64,000 bases of DNA from Candidatus Binatus soli (GTDB lineage: Bacteria > Desulfobacterota > Binatia > Binatales > Binataceae), in NCBI GenBank assembly GCA_002479255.1, contig DLMJ01000035.1:1-64000 (forward strand), given 5' to 3'. The notes under the pieces are model-generated. The model saw only the letters and a list, made by a program, of their open reading frames with translations. It had not been told where the DNA came from and made no database searches. The position numbers and the translations under genes were made by a program. Of the stretch, positions 6,918 to 15,576 are shown in pieces (position 1 is the stretch's first letter; each line of letters opens with the position of its first letter).

Positions 6918-7727
6918 ATGGCATATCCATTCCGCAGGATTCTTTGCCCGGTGGATTTCGACGATAACTCGATGCAAGCGCTCGATACTGCCGCGAATTT
7001 CGCCCGCGAGAACAACGGCACTGTATTTGTCTTGCACGTGGTTCCGATGATCATCGCGCCGACGGGAATGCCGGTCTATGTTGATCTCTACAAGGGGCAG
7101 GAAGAGACTGCTCGCGACAAGCTGCTCGAGATCGCACACAAGCGGCTGGCCGGCCTCAAGTACGAACTCCTGACCCATACGGGCGAGCCGGCCGGCGCCA
7201 TCTTAAACGCCGAAAAGAAGATGAGCGCCGACGTGATCGTTATGGCCACGCATGGGCGGCGAGGCTTCAAGCGCTTTTTCCTTGGCAGCATCGCCGAAGT
7301 CGTCTTGCGCGAATCCACCTGCCCTGTCCTGACCGTGCGCTGCACTCCGGCGCAAAACGGACTGGTCGGCACTTGGATGACGAAAAATCCGGTCACCGCG
7401 ACTCCGCACGAGAAGCTCGCCTCCATCGCGGCAAAGATGCACGCGGGAGGTTTTCGATGCGTGCCGATCCTGAATGACGCAGGCGCCCCGGTCGGCATTG
7501 TGACCGACCGTGACATCCGCCAGCACACGGGCTCCCTGGATCAAATCGAAGCCTGCAAGGCGATGAGCGAAGCGCTGATAACTGTAACGCCGTCGTCCGA
7601 TATTCAAGAGGCCGCGCGCTTGCTGCGCGAGCGGAAGATCGGAGGGCTGCCAGTGCTGGGAGATGGTAAGCTCGTCGGCGTGATAACCACCGACGACGTG
7701 CTTGAGGCGCTGACCACACGAGTCTGA
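6918..7727 (+). CDS. Universal stress protein (UspA) fused to a CBS-domain pair
   Basis: A 269-residue fusion. Residues 1-145 form a UspA domain: FRRILCPVDFDDNSMQALDT at the start and the ATP-binding VMATHGRRGFKRFFLGSIAE-type loop (G-2x-G-9x-G) near 107-125. Residues 150-265 form two CBS motifs (WMTKNPVTATPHEKL, VGIVTDRDIRQHTG, LITVTPSSDIQEAARLL, LVGVITTDDVLEAL). Both halves bind adenine nucleotides, so the protein may couple stress and energy sensing. ATG 6918 is preceded by GGAGGAG at good spacing and is preferred over a GTG at 6888. It is divergent from the CBS gene and probably co-transcribed with the kinase fusion 41 bases downstream. Confidence 0.9.
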   Translation: MAYPFRRILCPVDFDDNSMQALDTAANFARENNGTVFVLHVVPMIIAPTGMPVYVDLYKGQEETARDKLLEIAHKRLAGLKYELLTHTGEPAGAILNAEKKMSADVIVMATHGRRGFKRFFLGSIAEVVLRESTCPVLTVRCTPAQNGLVGTWMTKNPVTATPHEKLASIAAKMHAGGFRCVPILNDAGAPVGIVTDRDIRQHTGSLDQIEACKAMSEALITVTPSSDIQEAARLLRERKIGGLPVLGDGKLVGVITTDDVLEALTTRV

Positions 7728-7768
7728 GCACGGCGACTAGTCAGGAGCGATGCGCGGACCCGGGTGAA

Positions 7769-9439
7769 ATGATGGAAACATGCGGGACGCCAAGGCCTGA
7801 CGGACATCCAACCGGCGGCGTCTCGACGCTGGTCGAGGCAATGATGCGGCCGGGCTTCTACCCGGATTCGCCCGCTCGTGTCGAACTCAAGCAGACACAC
7901 ATATCTTACGTCTTTGTCGCCGGAGAGACGGTTTTCAAGGTCAAAAAGCCGGTTCATTTTGCATTTCTAGACTGTTCCAAGCTCGCGCGTCGGTTCCACT
8001 ACTGCACCGAGGAGGTGCGTCTGAATGCGCGTCTTTCGCCGCGCGTGTACCTCGGCGTGTTCGCGATTCTTAAGCGTGCGGACTCCTTCGTCCTCGGACC
8101 CGAGGTTCGTGTGGAGCATCCCGAAGCCGTCGAGTACGCGGTCAAGATGCGCCGGCTGCCCGAAGACCGAATGCTCGATCGGCTCCTCGCCGCTGGCCGG
8201 GTGGACAGCGCCACGATCCGCGCTATTGCGACGCGTATTGCGGATTTCCACGCGAGCGTGCCGTCGAATCGTGGATGGACCTACGGTTCAGCCGCGGCAA
8301 TCTGGCGCGGCGTGATCGAGGACATCGCGCAGAACGAGGGTTTTATCGGTCACACGCTTCGCCAAGACCAATTCACGGCGATTGACGCCTTCTGCCGCGC
8401 CTTTATCACGGCTCATTGGCGGCCATTGAACGAGCGGGCGCACGAGGGCCGCGTCCGCGAAGGCCACGGCGACTTGCGCGCCGAACACATCTGCATTGCG
8501 GGCGACGGAAGCGAAATTGATGTGATCGATTGCGTCGAGTTCAGCGAGCGGCTGCGCTACGGCGACGTCGCTTCGGAGATCGCATTCCTGGCGATGGACC
8601 TCGAACGGCTCGGCGCGCCCCGGCTCGCCGAGGAGTTAGTCGAGGCCTACGCCGAGATCACCGGCGACGAAGAGCTTGCGGTGTTCGTCCCGTTCTACAA
8701 ATGCTATCGCGCATGCGTGCGCGGCAAGGTCGAGAGCCTGAGAAGCCTCGAGCGCGAGGTTGGCGCCGCGGAGAGCGAGCGCGCCCGCCGGCTCGCGCGT
8801 AGTTACTTCGAGCTTGCATGGCGCTATGCGCGTGGCGCATCGCCGGCTCTGATCGTAGTGTGCGGGCTTTCGGGCACGGGCAAATCGACCGTCGCCCGCA
8901 TGCTTCAGCACCGCAAAGGCTTCAAAATCATCAACTCGGACCGCGTCCGCAAGCGTCTGGCAGCGGTCTCCGCGCACGAGCACGTCCGCACGGATTACGG
9001 AACGGACATATATTCCGATCGATTTACGAGAATCACCTATGACGCGATGCTCGGCGAAGCGGAGAGCCTCCTGAGCGACGGCCGCGGAGCAATTCTTGAC
9101 GCGACGTTCAAGGCGTCTGCCGATCGGCAGCTCGCGCTGGCGATAGCGGCACGGCGCGGCGTGCCGGTGCTCTTCGTCGAATGCGTGGTCAGCGAAGACG
9201 AGGCGATACGCCGGCTGGAGCGGCGCGGATCGATACCCGGTGAAGTGTCAGACGCTACACCGGAGGTGTACGAGCGGCAGCGCGCCGAGTTCGAGCCGCT
9301 TCGCGAGATTCCGCCGCAAAACCACGTGCGCATCGACACCACCCGGGAGCGCGAATACCTTGCCGCCGAAATCGACGATGCCCTCGATCACCTGCTGCAT
9401 CGTATGCCCTGCGAACATCGCAACTCAGACGCCAATTGA
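7769..9439 (+). CDS. Bifunctional phosphotransferase-like / P-loop kinase-like protein
   Basis: A 556-residue fusion. The first ~345 residues are an aminoglycoside-phosphotransferase-like domain with the catalytic loop REGHGDLRAEHIC (near 235) and the Mg-binding IDCVEFSERLRYGD (near 255). The last ~190 residues are a P-loop kinase of the gluconokinase/AAA_33 type with Walker A VCGLSGTGKSTVA (near 367) and a lid-type region (RRLERRGSIPGE). Similar fusions occur beside universal-stress and CBS genes in many bacteria, where the substrate is not established. Resistance to aminoglycosides should not be inferred. It follows the UspA-CBS gene by 41 bases and is likely in the same transcript. Confidence 0.85.
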   Translation: MMETCGTPRPDGHPTGGVSTLVEAMMRPGFYPDSPARVELKQTHISYVFVAGETVFKVKKPVHFAFLDCSKLARRFHYCTEEVRLNARLSPRVYLGVFAILKRADSFVLGPEVRVEHPEAVEYAVKMRRLPEDRMLDRLLAAGRVDSATIRAIATRIADFHASVPSNRGWTYGSAAAIWRGVIEDIAQNEGFIGHTLRQDQFTAIDAFCRAFITAHWRPLNERAHEGRVREGHGDLRAEHICIAGDGSEIDVIDCVEFSERLRYGDVASEIAFLAMDLERLGAPRLAEELVEAYAEITGDEELAVFVPFYKCYRACVRGKVESLRSLEREVGAAESERARRLARSYFELAWRYARGASPALIVVCGLSGTGKSTVARMLQHRKGFKIINSDRVRKRLAAVSAHEHVRTDYGTDIYSDRFTRITYDAMLGEAESLLSDGRGAILDATFKASADRQLALAIAARRGVPVLFVECVVSEDEAIRRLERRGSIPGEVSDATPEVYERQRAEFEPLREIPPQNHVRIDTTREREYLAAEIDDALDHLLHRMPCEHRNSDAN

Positions 9440-9475
9440 GACCGCAGCCTTCGGAAACGAGGATCGGCAGCAGCA

Positions 9476-10009
9476 TCATTTGCGCTTGGCCTCGGACTGC
9501 CAGGTCGCGAGCAATCCCGCCTCGCCCCCGTCGCCGCGGCTCCATTCGTACTTCGCGCGCCCGCCAAACGCCTTTGCGAGTTCGTGCGCGATTCGATGCG
9601 CAAGCTTTTGCGAGGTCGTCAGAATCTCCAATGTGGCGCCATCCCATTCGATGGAAACGATCTGCCGCTCCGGCTGCGTGAAACCCGCCCGCTCGGCGAC
9701 GTTGTGGATTCTTTTGCGGATGGCGTCGAGCTTGGCGGCCACTGCTGCGCCTCGCGCGATCACTCGGCCGTGATACTCGCCGCCCACGGCCTGCGTGCAT
9801 CCTGGGCAGGTTCCCCATTGCGCACGCTCGAGCAGCCTGCCTGTAAGGGGGTGATTCCGACGCCAGGTCTCTAGCGAATACACTGCGCCGCATCGCTGGC
9901 ACACAGTCGGGTCGAATGGCTCCGGTGTTTTGAGCGCGACCGGCGGCTTCTGGTTGGCGCGCGTGCCGCGCCGGTCAAGACTCCGAATCATGCCCTTTCC
10001 ACGTTTCAT
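9476..10009 (-). CDS. Zinc-ribbon protein of the BCAM0308 type
   Basis: A 177-residue soluble protein. The N-terminus is basic (MKRGKGMIRSLDRRGTRANQ). Two CxxC pairs, CQRCGAVY (about 38) and CPGCTQAVGG (about 72), form a probable zinc ribbon. The C-terminal half (IVSIEWDGATLEILTTSQKL, AHRIAHELAKAFGGRAKYEW) is an alpha/beta domain found again as the remnant at 6019-6180. I recall this family under the name BCAM0308, from the low-oxygen-activated locus of Burkholderia; the name is from memory and the function is unknown. Its neighbours here (Usp, CBS, cytochromes c, sigma-54 activator) fit a similar low-oxygen or stress role. Confidence 0.7.
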   Translation of the reverse strand: MKRGKGMIRSLDRRGTRANQKPPVALKTPEPFDPTVCQRCGAVYSLETWRRNHPLTGRLLERAQWGTCPGCTQAVGGEYHGRVIARGAAVAAKLDAIRKRIHNVAERAGFTQPERQIVSIEWDGATLEILTTSQKLAHRIAHELAKAFGGRAKYEWSRGDGGEAGLLATWQSEAKRK

Positions 10010-10073
10010 CGCTCGCTCCTCTTTCGATTTGGCGCTGCAAGCGCCACGAAGGCGTCAAGGCGCGTGCGCAGCG

Positions 10074-10499
10074 TTATCGTACCGCCATTCGGCGATCCTG
10101 AATCGTGTTGAGGTAGGCGATTATTTTGCCGATCACCTCCCCGATCCCGTATTCGCCTCTTTCACCCTGACCAAGCTCGTAAAGGCGCTCTCCCCATACC
10201 GGCATCTCGTGAGTCCCATGCGCTCTGGGTGTATCTCGACCGTCTATCAGTTCGGCGATGCGATGCGCCGGCAGTGGTATGCCATATTTGTCGCTGAGCT
10301 TGCGGAGACTTGTCGGCGGCGTGGACAGGCTCTTCGCCACCGGACCGTCTCCGAGACCGTCCAGACCATGACATGACGCGCAGTAACGAATGAAATAGCG
10401 GTGCCCGTCGCTCACGTCATTGCCCGCAGATAGCGCGGGCTGAGAGACGGACAGCACGACGCCTAGCGCAAACATCGACCACAACGCTTTTAGCTTCAT
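10074..10499 (-). CDS. Small secreted c-type cytochrome, last gene of the respiratory operon
   Basis: A 141-residue protein with a signal peptide (LWSMFALGVVLSVSQPALSA), one haem motif CASCH near residue 40 and the blocks GLDGLGDGP, ELIDGRDTP and HEMPVWG, the last supplying the probable Met ligand. It is paralogous to the cytochrome at 3268. It lies 32 bases after the tetraheme cytochrome gene and closes the minus-strand operon that begins at 17423. A likely role is to take electrons from the Rieske/cytochrome b module, which is inference. Confidence 0.85.
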   Translation of the reverse strand: MKLKALWSMFALGVVLSVSQPALSAGNDVSDGHRYFIRYCASCHGLDGLGDGPVAKSLSTPPTSLRKLSDKYGIPLPAHRIAELIDGRDTPRAHGTHEMPVWGERLYELGQGERGEYGIGEVIGKIIAYLNTIQDRRMAVR

Positions 10500-10531
10500 C
10501 GATTCACCCAGGAATATTTAACTCGGTATGC

Positions 10532-11476
10532 TCAACGCGCGATAGGCGTCGCGGTCGGAGTCGGAGTCGCGGTTGATGTAGGCGACGGTTGCATCGCCGC
10601 TGCGGCCACCTCGGGATCCGGGATGTATTCCGGGGGATACGGAAGCCGCCGCCAGCTCAACAGCAGGAGCGTCAGCGCTCTCGATTCCTCGGGCTTCATG
10701 TTGAAATCGGGCATCTGCGTGTGCGGCGAAACTACGCTCGCCTGCGTCAGATGCTGCACGTTCCAATTGAACATCGTGCGTTCGCCGCGCACGTGCGCGA
10801 AGTTCAGCAACTCGGGGTTTCGGTCTCCCTCGTAGGTCAGCTCGGGTCCGGTGGTGCCGCCGCTCCCTTCTACGACATGGCAGACCATGCACTTTTTCTT
10901 TTTGACCAGCTGCTTGGCGAGATTGATCTCCTCCATCGCGGGCGTGGCGGCATCATGGCGATGGCAAAAGTTGCATCGCATCTGAATCATCTCGTTCATC
11001 GTGAGCCCGTTTTGTCCCGCCAGTGCGCGCGAGAGCATGGGGTCGTCCCATCCCCGTCCGCCTTGATGAGCCCCCGCGACAGTCGTTGCCGATCCGTCGC
11101 CGCCGTGGCATGGCGTGCATCCGAACCTTGAGAATTCATGCTTCACGAGCCAATCGTTCATCGGATGCGGTTTCAGCGGCTCGGCGATCGTGGCCGGAAG
11201 AACCGAAGACCATTCGTAGCCGAGATGGCATGTGATGCAGCGGTCGGTGACGCCGATCTTGGGTATCCAGATCTGTTTGATGCCCGCGCGGAAGTCGCGC
11301 GCGTCTTCGACTTTACCGTAGTGCCCGAGCAGTTGGGGAAACTCCTGCTGATAAGGTCCCCACTCGGTGCTGAACTCAATCCAGAAGCCAACCACCACCA
11401 GCGCGAAGAACAGGATCGACATCGCGACCAGCCAGCCGAAGTCCTTCACCTCGAACGATTCGTTCTTTTCCGCCAT
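10532..11476 (-). CDS. Membrane-anchored tetraheme c-type cytochrome
   Basis: A 314-residue protein with one N-terminal membrane helix (LVAMSILFFALVVVGFWI, about 16-33) and four haem motifs: CITCH, CTPCH, CNFCH and CMVCH. The C-terminal 20 residues are a Pro/Thr-rich tail (PSPTSTATPTPTATP). Multihaem proteins like this replace cytochrome c1 in some non-canonical bc complexes. The start ATG follows the cytochrome b stop by one base, so translation is probably coupled. It likely accepts electrons from the Rieske centre. There is no clear Met-containing distal ligand set, so some haems may be bis-His. Confidence 0.9.
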   Translation of the reverse strand: MAEKNESFEVKDFGWLVAMSILFFALVVVGFWIEFSTEWGPYQQEFPQLLGHYGKVEDARDFRAGIKQIWIPKIGVTDRCITCHLGYEWSSVLPATIAEPLKPHPMNDWLVKHEFSRFGCTPCHGGDGSATTVAGAHQGGRGWDDPMLSRALAGQNGLTMNEMIQMRCNFCHRHDAATPAMEEINLAKQLVKKKKCMVCHVVEGSGGTTGPELTYEGDRNPELLNFAHVRGERTMFNWNVQHLTQASVVSPHTQMPDFNMKPEESRALTLLLLSWRRLPYPPEYIPDPEVAAAAMQPSPTSTATPTPTATPIAR

Positions 11477-11477
11477 T

Positions 11478-12779
11478 TCAGTAAAGCTGCGGTATCTCTG
11501 GACGCGGCTGGCCGGGCCAGTAGATCCGCCAGTAGGGGCCGCGCAAGTAAACCCCGACCATGATCAGCACGATGATCACGAGCGTCGCGACGGCGAAGGT
11601 TGCGTTCTGCCGCTTGCGCTCGGGGGCGAGCCATCGCCCTTCGGTCCGAAGTGGAGAACGATCGAGCCATGGCCATAGCGTCAGCACGGCGAGGAGAAAT
11701 CCAGGCAGCAGTATTCCGCCCAGCAACGCGCCGCTGATTGTAAACCCGCCCATGCGAACAGTCGTTGAAGCGACCAACTCCTGCAGCCAGACGAAATACC
11801 ACGGCGCTTTCGCGGGATTCGGCGTCACCGATGGATTGGCGAGACCCTCCAGCGGTGCGTTGAACAGCAACGCGGCCAGCAGCGTGATGTTGAACACGAT
11901 CAGGAAGACCAGCGCGATTCGCCGCGACATATTCGGCGACGAGAAAACCTGATCGGACTCTTCGAGTTCGGTCGAACTCATCACCTGCACGGAGGTGCCC
12001 GGCGTAAGTCCGAACAGCGAGTAACTTTTGGTCTTCGGGGTCGCCTTCGGCGCCATTGCGCGCTCATTGCGAACGCGCTCGATCACCGCGAGACCGCCGT
12101 CCTTGCGCACCCGCCACATGTGATAGCCGAACAGCACCAACGCGAGGACCGGCAGGAAGAAAACGTGCAGCACGTAAAAGCGCAGCAAGGTCTGCTGCCC
12201 AATTTCATGGCCGCCAAGAAGAATGAATTGAATCGTCGGCCCGACCAGCGGCGCCTGCTTCGCGATACTGGTCCCTACCGTGATTGCCCAGAATGCGAGC
12301 TGATCCCACGGCAACAGGTAACCGGTGAAGGACAGAAGCAAAGTCGCGAGGAAGAGAATTACCCCGACCACCCAGTTGATCGCCCGGGCGCCGCGGTACG
12401 CGCTCGTGAAGAACACTCGCGCCATGTGGATGTACACGATGGCAACCATCCCTTCCGCCGCCCATCGATGCTGATTTCTGAGCAGACGGCCGAAGCTGAC
12501 GGCGTACTCCAGGTCCTTGATGCTTCCGTATGCGCGCTCGGTGGAGGGCACGTAGAAAAACATCAGCATCACGCCCGTGACGGTCAGGATCAGCAGCAGT
12601 GCTGCCGACGCGGTGCCGAGCCAGAACGAGTAGTTCCAGTCCATGCTGGCGCGCGCGACTTTGGCCGGAAACCAGTGGAGCCAGAAGTTCTTGACGATCG
12701 CTTCCGACGATTCGCGCTCGCTTTCAGGGGACCATGCCCAGGAAATCTTGCGCCAGAACGCCTTGATCTTGTCGCCCAC
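11478..12779 (-). CDS. Cytochrome b subunit of a bc-type complex
   Basis: A 433-residue polytopic protein with the fused organisation of cytochrome b (b6-like plus subunit IV-like). Haem ligands appear as two His-x13-His pairs: NQHRWAAEGM to YIHMARVF, and GGHEIGQQTL to YVLHVFF. The quinol-site PEWY motif is replaced by APWY within NPAKAPWYFVWLQE, a change known in several non-canonical complexes. About eight to ten membrane segments are evident, with three more near the C-terminus (WLDR...WLAPERKRQ links two of them). GTG (12779) starts 3 bases after the Rieske stop codon. It would oxidise quinol (or reduce quinone) at the membrane. Confidence 0.93.
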   Translation of the reverse strand: MGDKIKAFWRKISWAWSPESERESSEAIVKNFWLHWFPAKVARASMDWNYSFWLGTASAALLLILTVTGVMLMFFYVPSTERAYGSIKDLEYAVSFGRLLRNQHRWAAEGMVAIVYIHMARVFFTSAYRGARAINWVVGVILFLATLLLSFTGYLLPWDQLAFWAITVGTSIAKQAPLVGPTIQFILLGGHEIGQQTLLRFYVLHVFFLPVLALVLFGYHMWRVRKDGGLAVIERVRNERAMAPKATPKTKSYSLFGLTPGTSVQVMSSTELEESDQVFSSPNMSRRIALVFLIVFNITLLAALLFNAPLEGLANPSVTPNPAKAPWYFVWLQELVASTTVRMGGFTISGALLGGILLPGFLLAVLTLWPWLDRSPLRTEGRWLAPERKRQNATFAVATLVIIVLIMVGVYLRGPYWRIYWPGQPRPEIPQLY

Positions 12780-12782
12780 CGA

Positions 12783-13244
12783 TCAGGCCTTGCCTTTTCC
12801 GCCGATGACCAGCCTGAAGTCGCGCGCAACGTCGGTTGCGCTATCGACTTCGAGGAACCCATCGGGCGAAACCGTCGTCGCAAACCAATCGAGCGGACGC
12901 GGTGCAGGGCCCGAAATCACCGTGCCGTCGGGATTAAAGCGGCTGCCGTGGCACGGACAATCGAACTCGGTATCTTTCCACTGCACGTTGCATCCGAGAT
13001 GAGTGCATATGGCGGAGATCACGTGGAACGCATCCTTCTGACGAATCACAAAGAGCCGGTGCGCTGCGTCAAGGGTGTAGCCGTTGGGATAATCGTTGGG
13101 CCGCTTGAGCTTGAAGCGGCTCGGCGGCTCGTAGAGCACGTTGGGAAAGAATGCCCTGCCGGCCGCGCCGATCTGGCCGAGGAACGCGGCCAACACCGAC
13201 CCTTTGCCGATGAAGCGCAGAATCTTTCGCCGATCCGCGTCCAT
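12783..13244 (-). CDS. Rieske iron-sulfur protein
   Basis: A 153-residue protein with an N-terminal twin-basic start (MDADRRKILRF) followed by a hydrophobic segment (GSVLAAFLGQIGAAG), consistent with a membrane-anchored, possibly Tat-exported protein. The [2Fe-2S] ligands are clear: CTHLGC and CPCHGS, with two Cys and two His. The start ATG overlaps the stop of the upstream flavoprotein gene (ATGA at 13241-13244), showing tight coupling. With the next two genes (cytochrome b and tetraheme cytochrome) it forms the electron-transferring core of the bc-type complex. Confidence 0.93.
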   Translation of the reverse strand: MDADRRKILRFIGKGSVLAAFLGQIGAAGRAFFPNVLYEPPSRFKLKRPNDYPNGYTLDAAHRLFVIRQKDAFHVISAICTHLGCNVQWKDTEFDCPCHGSRFNPDGTVISGPAPRPLDWFATTVSPDGFLEVDSATDVARDFRLVIGGKGKA

Positions 13245-15163
13245 CAGGCGGCCGTCTCTTCGAACTGAAAGCGTTCCATGGTAATCGCCGAGGTCGGGCA
13301 CCTGATCGCGCACAGGCCGCAACGGATGCATTTGGCCTCGTCGTAGAGAAAAGCGCTGAGCGTCTGCGCATCCGTCATCACGCCGGCAACCCGCTCTTGA
13401 TCGGCGATTTCCCCCGAGGGCGCGAAATGCAGGCAGTGCTCCGGACAAATGTCCACGCATCGATTGCACAGAATGCATTTCGACCCGTCGTAGATCGGAT
13501 GGATATGGCAGTAGAGGCATCGCTCCGCCTGCTCGCGCGCATCGCCCGGAGTAAACACGGACTCAACTTCCGTGATTCCGGTGCGGCGCGAGAGCGGAAC
13601 CAGTGGAACCTCGCGCCGCTTTTGGTCATAGTGTTCGACCATCCCGTAGGTGTCGGTCGGCAGCTCCTCGATTGTGACGTGCATCCGCGGCTGGCCGAGC
13701 GGCTTGCCGCGGAGATACGCGTCGATGCCGCGCGCGGCGACCTTGCCGTGCTGTGCACAGGTGATCAGCAGCGACGGTGGAAAGGCCGCATCGCCGCCCG
13801 CGAATACGCCGGCGATGCCAGTCTCGAGAGTGACCGGGTCGATCTTGAGCGTTCCGGCGGGCGTGATCGTGACTCCGTCTTCGGGCTTGATAAACGACAG
13901 GTCCGGCGCCTGCCCGATGGCGAGGATCACCCCGTCGGCGTCAACGACACGGCGATCGTTCTCGTCAAATTGCGGCCGGAAGCGGCCCGCGTCATCGAAT
14001 ACCCTGACGCATTTGACTAATTCGATTCCGACCGCGTGGCCGTCGCGGCTGACGATTCGCTTGGGGCCCCAACCGGGCAGAAAAGTGACTCCCTCGTCGC
14101 GCGCGATATCGAGTTCCTCGCGACCCTGCGCAGATTTCATCGCCGGCATCTCGAGCTCGGACTCAAGACTGGCGACCGTAACTTCGAGCGCACCGCGCCG
14201 CGCCGCCTCGCGCGCCGCATCGAGCGCCACGCGCATCGTGCCTACCGCGACGCTCTGTTCTTCCTCTTGCGACATGACGAGTCCGGGCAGAAGGGTGCGA
14301 ACCGCGGTTCGGGCCGCATCGATCGCGACCAGGCCGCCGCCGATCACGACAACCTTGCCGCCCAGCGGAACGCGGAAGCCGCGATGGATATTGAGCAAGT
14401 AGTCGATCGCCTTGATCACCCCGTCGGCATCGCTGCCCTCGATCGGCACTGCGCGGCCGCGCGACGCTCCAACGGCGAGAAAAATAGCTTCATAACCCTG
14501 CTCTTTCAGTTCTTGAACTCCGAAGCCGGGTCGAAGCGGCGTCGAGTAGCGAAACTCGACACCCAGCGCTTCGATCTCGCCGACCTGGCAGTCGATAACG
14601 TCGCGCGGAAGCCGGTAGGCGGGAATTCCGTACCGAAGCATCCCGCCCGGATGCGGCATCGCCTCGAATACGGTCACGCTGTAGCCCATCACGGCCAGAT
14701 CGTGTGCGCATGCCAGCCCGGCCGGCCCCGCGCCGACGACTGCGACTTTGCGCCTGGACGCCGCGGCATCGGGCCGCGCGCCGAGAATATCGAGATGACC
14801 CGGAGTGACGCTGCCGCCGCCGGATGGTCCGGCGATCATGTCGCGGATTCCCCTGGCTGAGAGTGCTTCGGGGCCGAATTGCTCGGTGAGAAAACGCTTG
14901 AGTGCGCGAATCGTCACGGGCGCGTCGATCTTGCCGCGGCGGCACGCGTCCTCGCATGGAGCGCCGCAAGCGCGGCCGCATATGGACGCGATCGGATTGG
15001 GCGATCGCGCGACGCGATATGCTTCGGCCAGGCGTCCTTCGGCGACCAGTTGAACGTAGCGGCCCGCGTCGGTCTTGACCGGGCACGCATCAAGGCACGG
15101 CACATTCTTGCGGAACCACCACAAATCGCGCGGAACCGCGTCGATCGAATTTCCATCGCGCAT
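13244..15163 (-). CDS. GltD/NfnB-like FAD-NAD(P) oxidoreductase with C-terminal ferredoxin domain
   Basis: A 639-residue protein with three parts. The N-terminus (about 10-110) has the Cys set of glutamate-synthase small-subunit proteins (CLDACPVKTDAG, ICGRACGAPCEDACRRG) for [4Fe-4S] clusters. The middle has two nucleotide-binding folds: FAD at GAGPAGLACAHDLA (near 145) and NAD(P) at VIGGGLVAIDAART (near 270). The C-terminus has two ferredoxin-type sets, CILCNRCVDICPEHC and CIRCGLCAIRCPTSA. Glutamate synthesis is unlikely because no large subunit is present. The genomic link to Rieske and cytochrome b suggests electron exchange between NAD(P)H, ferredoxin and the quinone/cytochrome chain. The start (15163) was chosen for fit to the family; longer starts exist. 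Confidence 0.85.
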   Translation of the reverse strand: MRDGNSIDAVPRDLWWFRKNVPCLDACPVKTDAGRYVQLVAEGRLAEAYRVARSPNPIASICGRACGAPCEDACRRGKIDAPVTIRALKRFLTEQFGPEALSARGIRDMIAGPSGGGSVTPGHLDILGARPDAAASRRKVAVVGAGPAGLACAHDLAVMGYSVTVFEAMPHPGGMLRYGIPAYRLPRDVIDCQVGEIEALGVEFRYSTPLRPGFGVQELKEQGYEAIFLAVGASRGRAVPIEGSDADGVIKAIDYLLNIHRGFRVPLGGKVVVIGGGLVAIDAARTAVRTLLPGLVMSQEEEQSVAVGTMRVALDAAREAARRGALEVTVASLESELEMPAMKSAQGREELDIARDEGVTFLPGWGPKRIVSRDGHAVGIELVKCVRVFDDAGRFRPQFDENDRRVVDADGVILAIGQAPDLSFIKPEDGVTITPAGTLKIDPVTLETGIAGVFAGGDAAFPPSLLITCAQHGKVAARGIDAYLRGKPLGQPRMHVTIEELPTDTYGMVEHYDQKRREVPLVPLSRRTGITEVESVFTPGDAREQAERCLYCHIHPIYDGSKCILCNRCVDICPEHCLHFAPSGEIADQERVAGVMTDAQTLSAFLYDEAKCIRCGLCAIRCPTSAITMERFQFEETAA

Positions 15164-15174
15164 CGCGGTCGCGC

Positions 15175-15531
15175 TTACTTCTTGCAGAAGGTCTTGACGT
15201 AGGCGACGAGGTCGTGGATCTCGTCGTCCGAGAAACCCGTGCTCCACGCCTGCATGTCTTTGCTGAGACCTATGGAGGCGCCGCCGTTCTTGATCACGTT
15301 GAACAGCGTAGCGTCGTCAATCTTGCCCATCGTGCCGCAATCAGTGAAATTGCGAGGGTTGGTGGCAAGGGTAGCCGCGGCGGGACCGTCGCCCTTGCCG
15401 TTGGCGCCGTGACACTTCATGCAAAACATATCGAAGTTCTGCTTGGCGGCAGCCATGTCGGCCGCGCGCACAGGCACAAACGCGCATGCGATGATCGCGC
15501 ACACACCAATTGTCGAGATGAGTCGATTCAC
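15175..15531 (-). CDS. Small secreted c-type cytochrome (cytochrome c6/c555-like)
   Basis: A 118-residue protein with a signal peptide ending near VRAAD (residue 23), haem motif CMKCH (about 36) and a C-terminal helix DDEIHDLVAYVKTF typical of single-domain class I cytochromes. The axial Met may be in LSKDMQAWSTGF. It lies 11 bases before the flavoprotein gene in the same operon and is a likely soluble electron carrier for the complex. Confidence 0.88.
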   Translation of the reverse strand: MNRLISTIGVCAIIACAFVPVRAADMAAAKQNFDMFCMKCHGANGKGDGPAAATLATNPRNFTDCGTMGKIDDATLFNVIKNGGASIGLSKDMQAWSTGFSDDEIHDLVAYVKTFCKK

Positions 15532-15576
15532 GTTGTCGTCGTCCTCCGTTTCAAGGTTCGCGCAGCCCGGGCCGAA

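Noticed and set aside
7769..9439. Aminoglycoside resistance gene
   Set aside because: The APH fold is shared by many kinases and the fusion with a P-loop kinase next to stress genes argues for another substrate.
10036..10060. Hairpin GGCGCT-N3-AGCGCC as terminator of the respiratory operon
   Set aside because: Stem is short and no T-run follows in the direction of transcription.
12120..13268. 382-codon plus-strand frame opposite cytochrome b and Rieske
   Set aside because: Shadow of two well-supported genes, with no recognisable domain or ribosome binding site.
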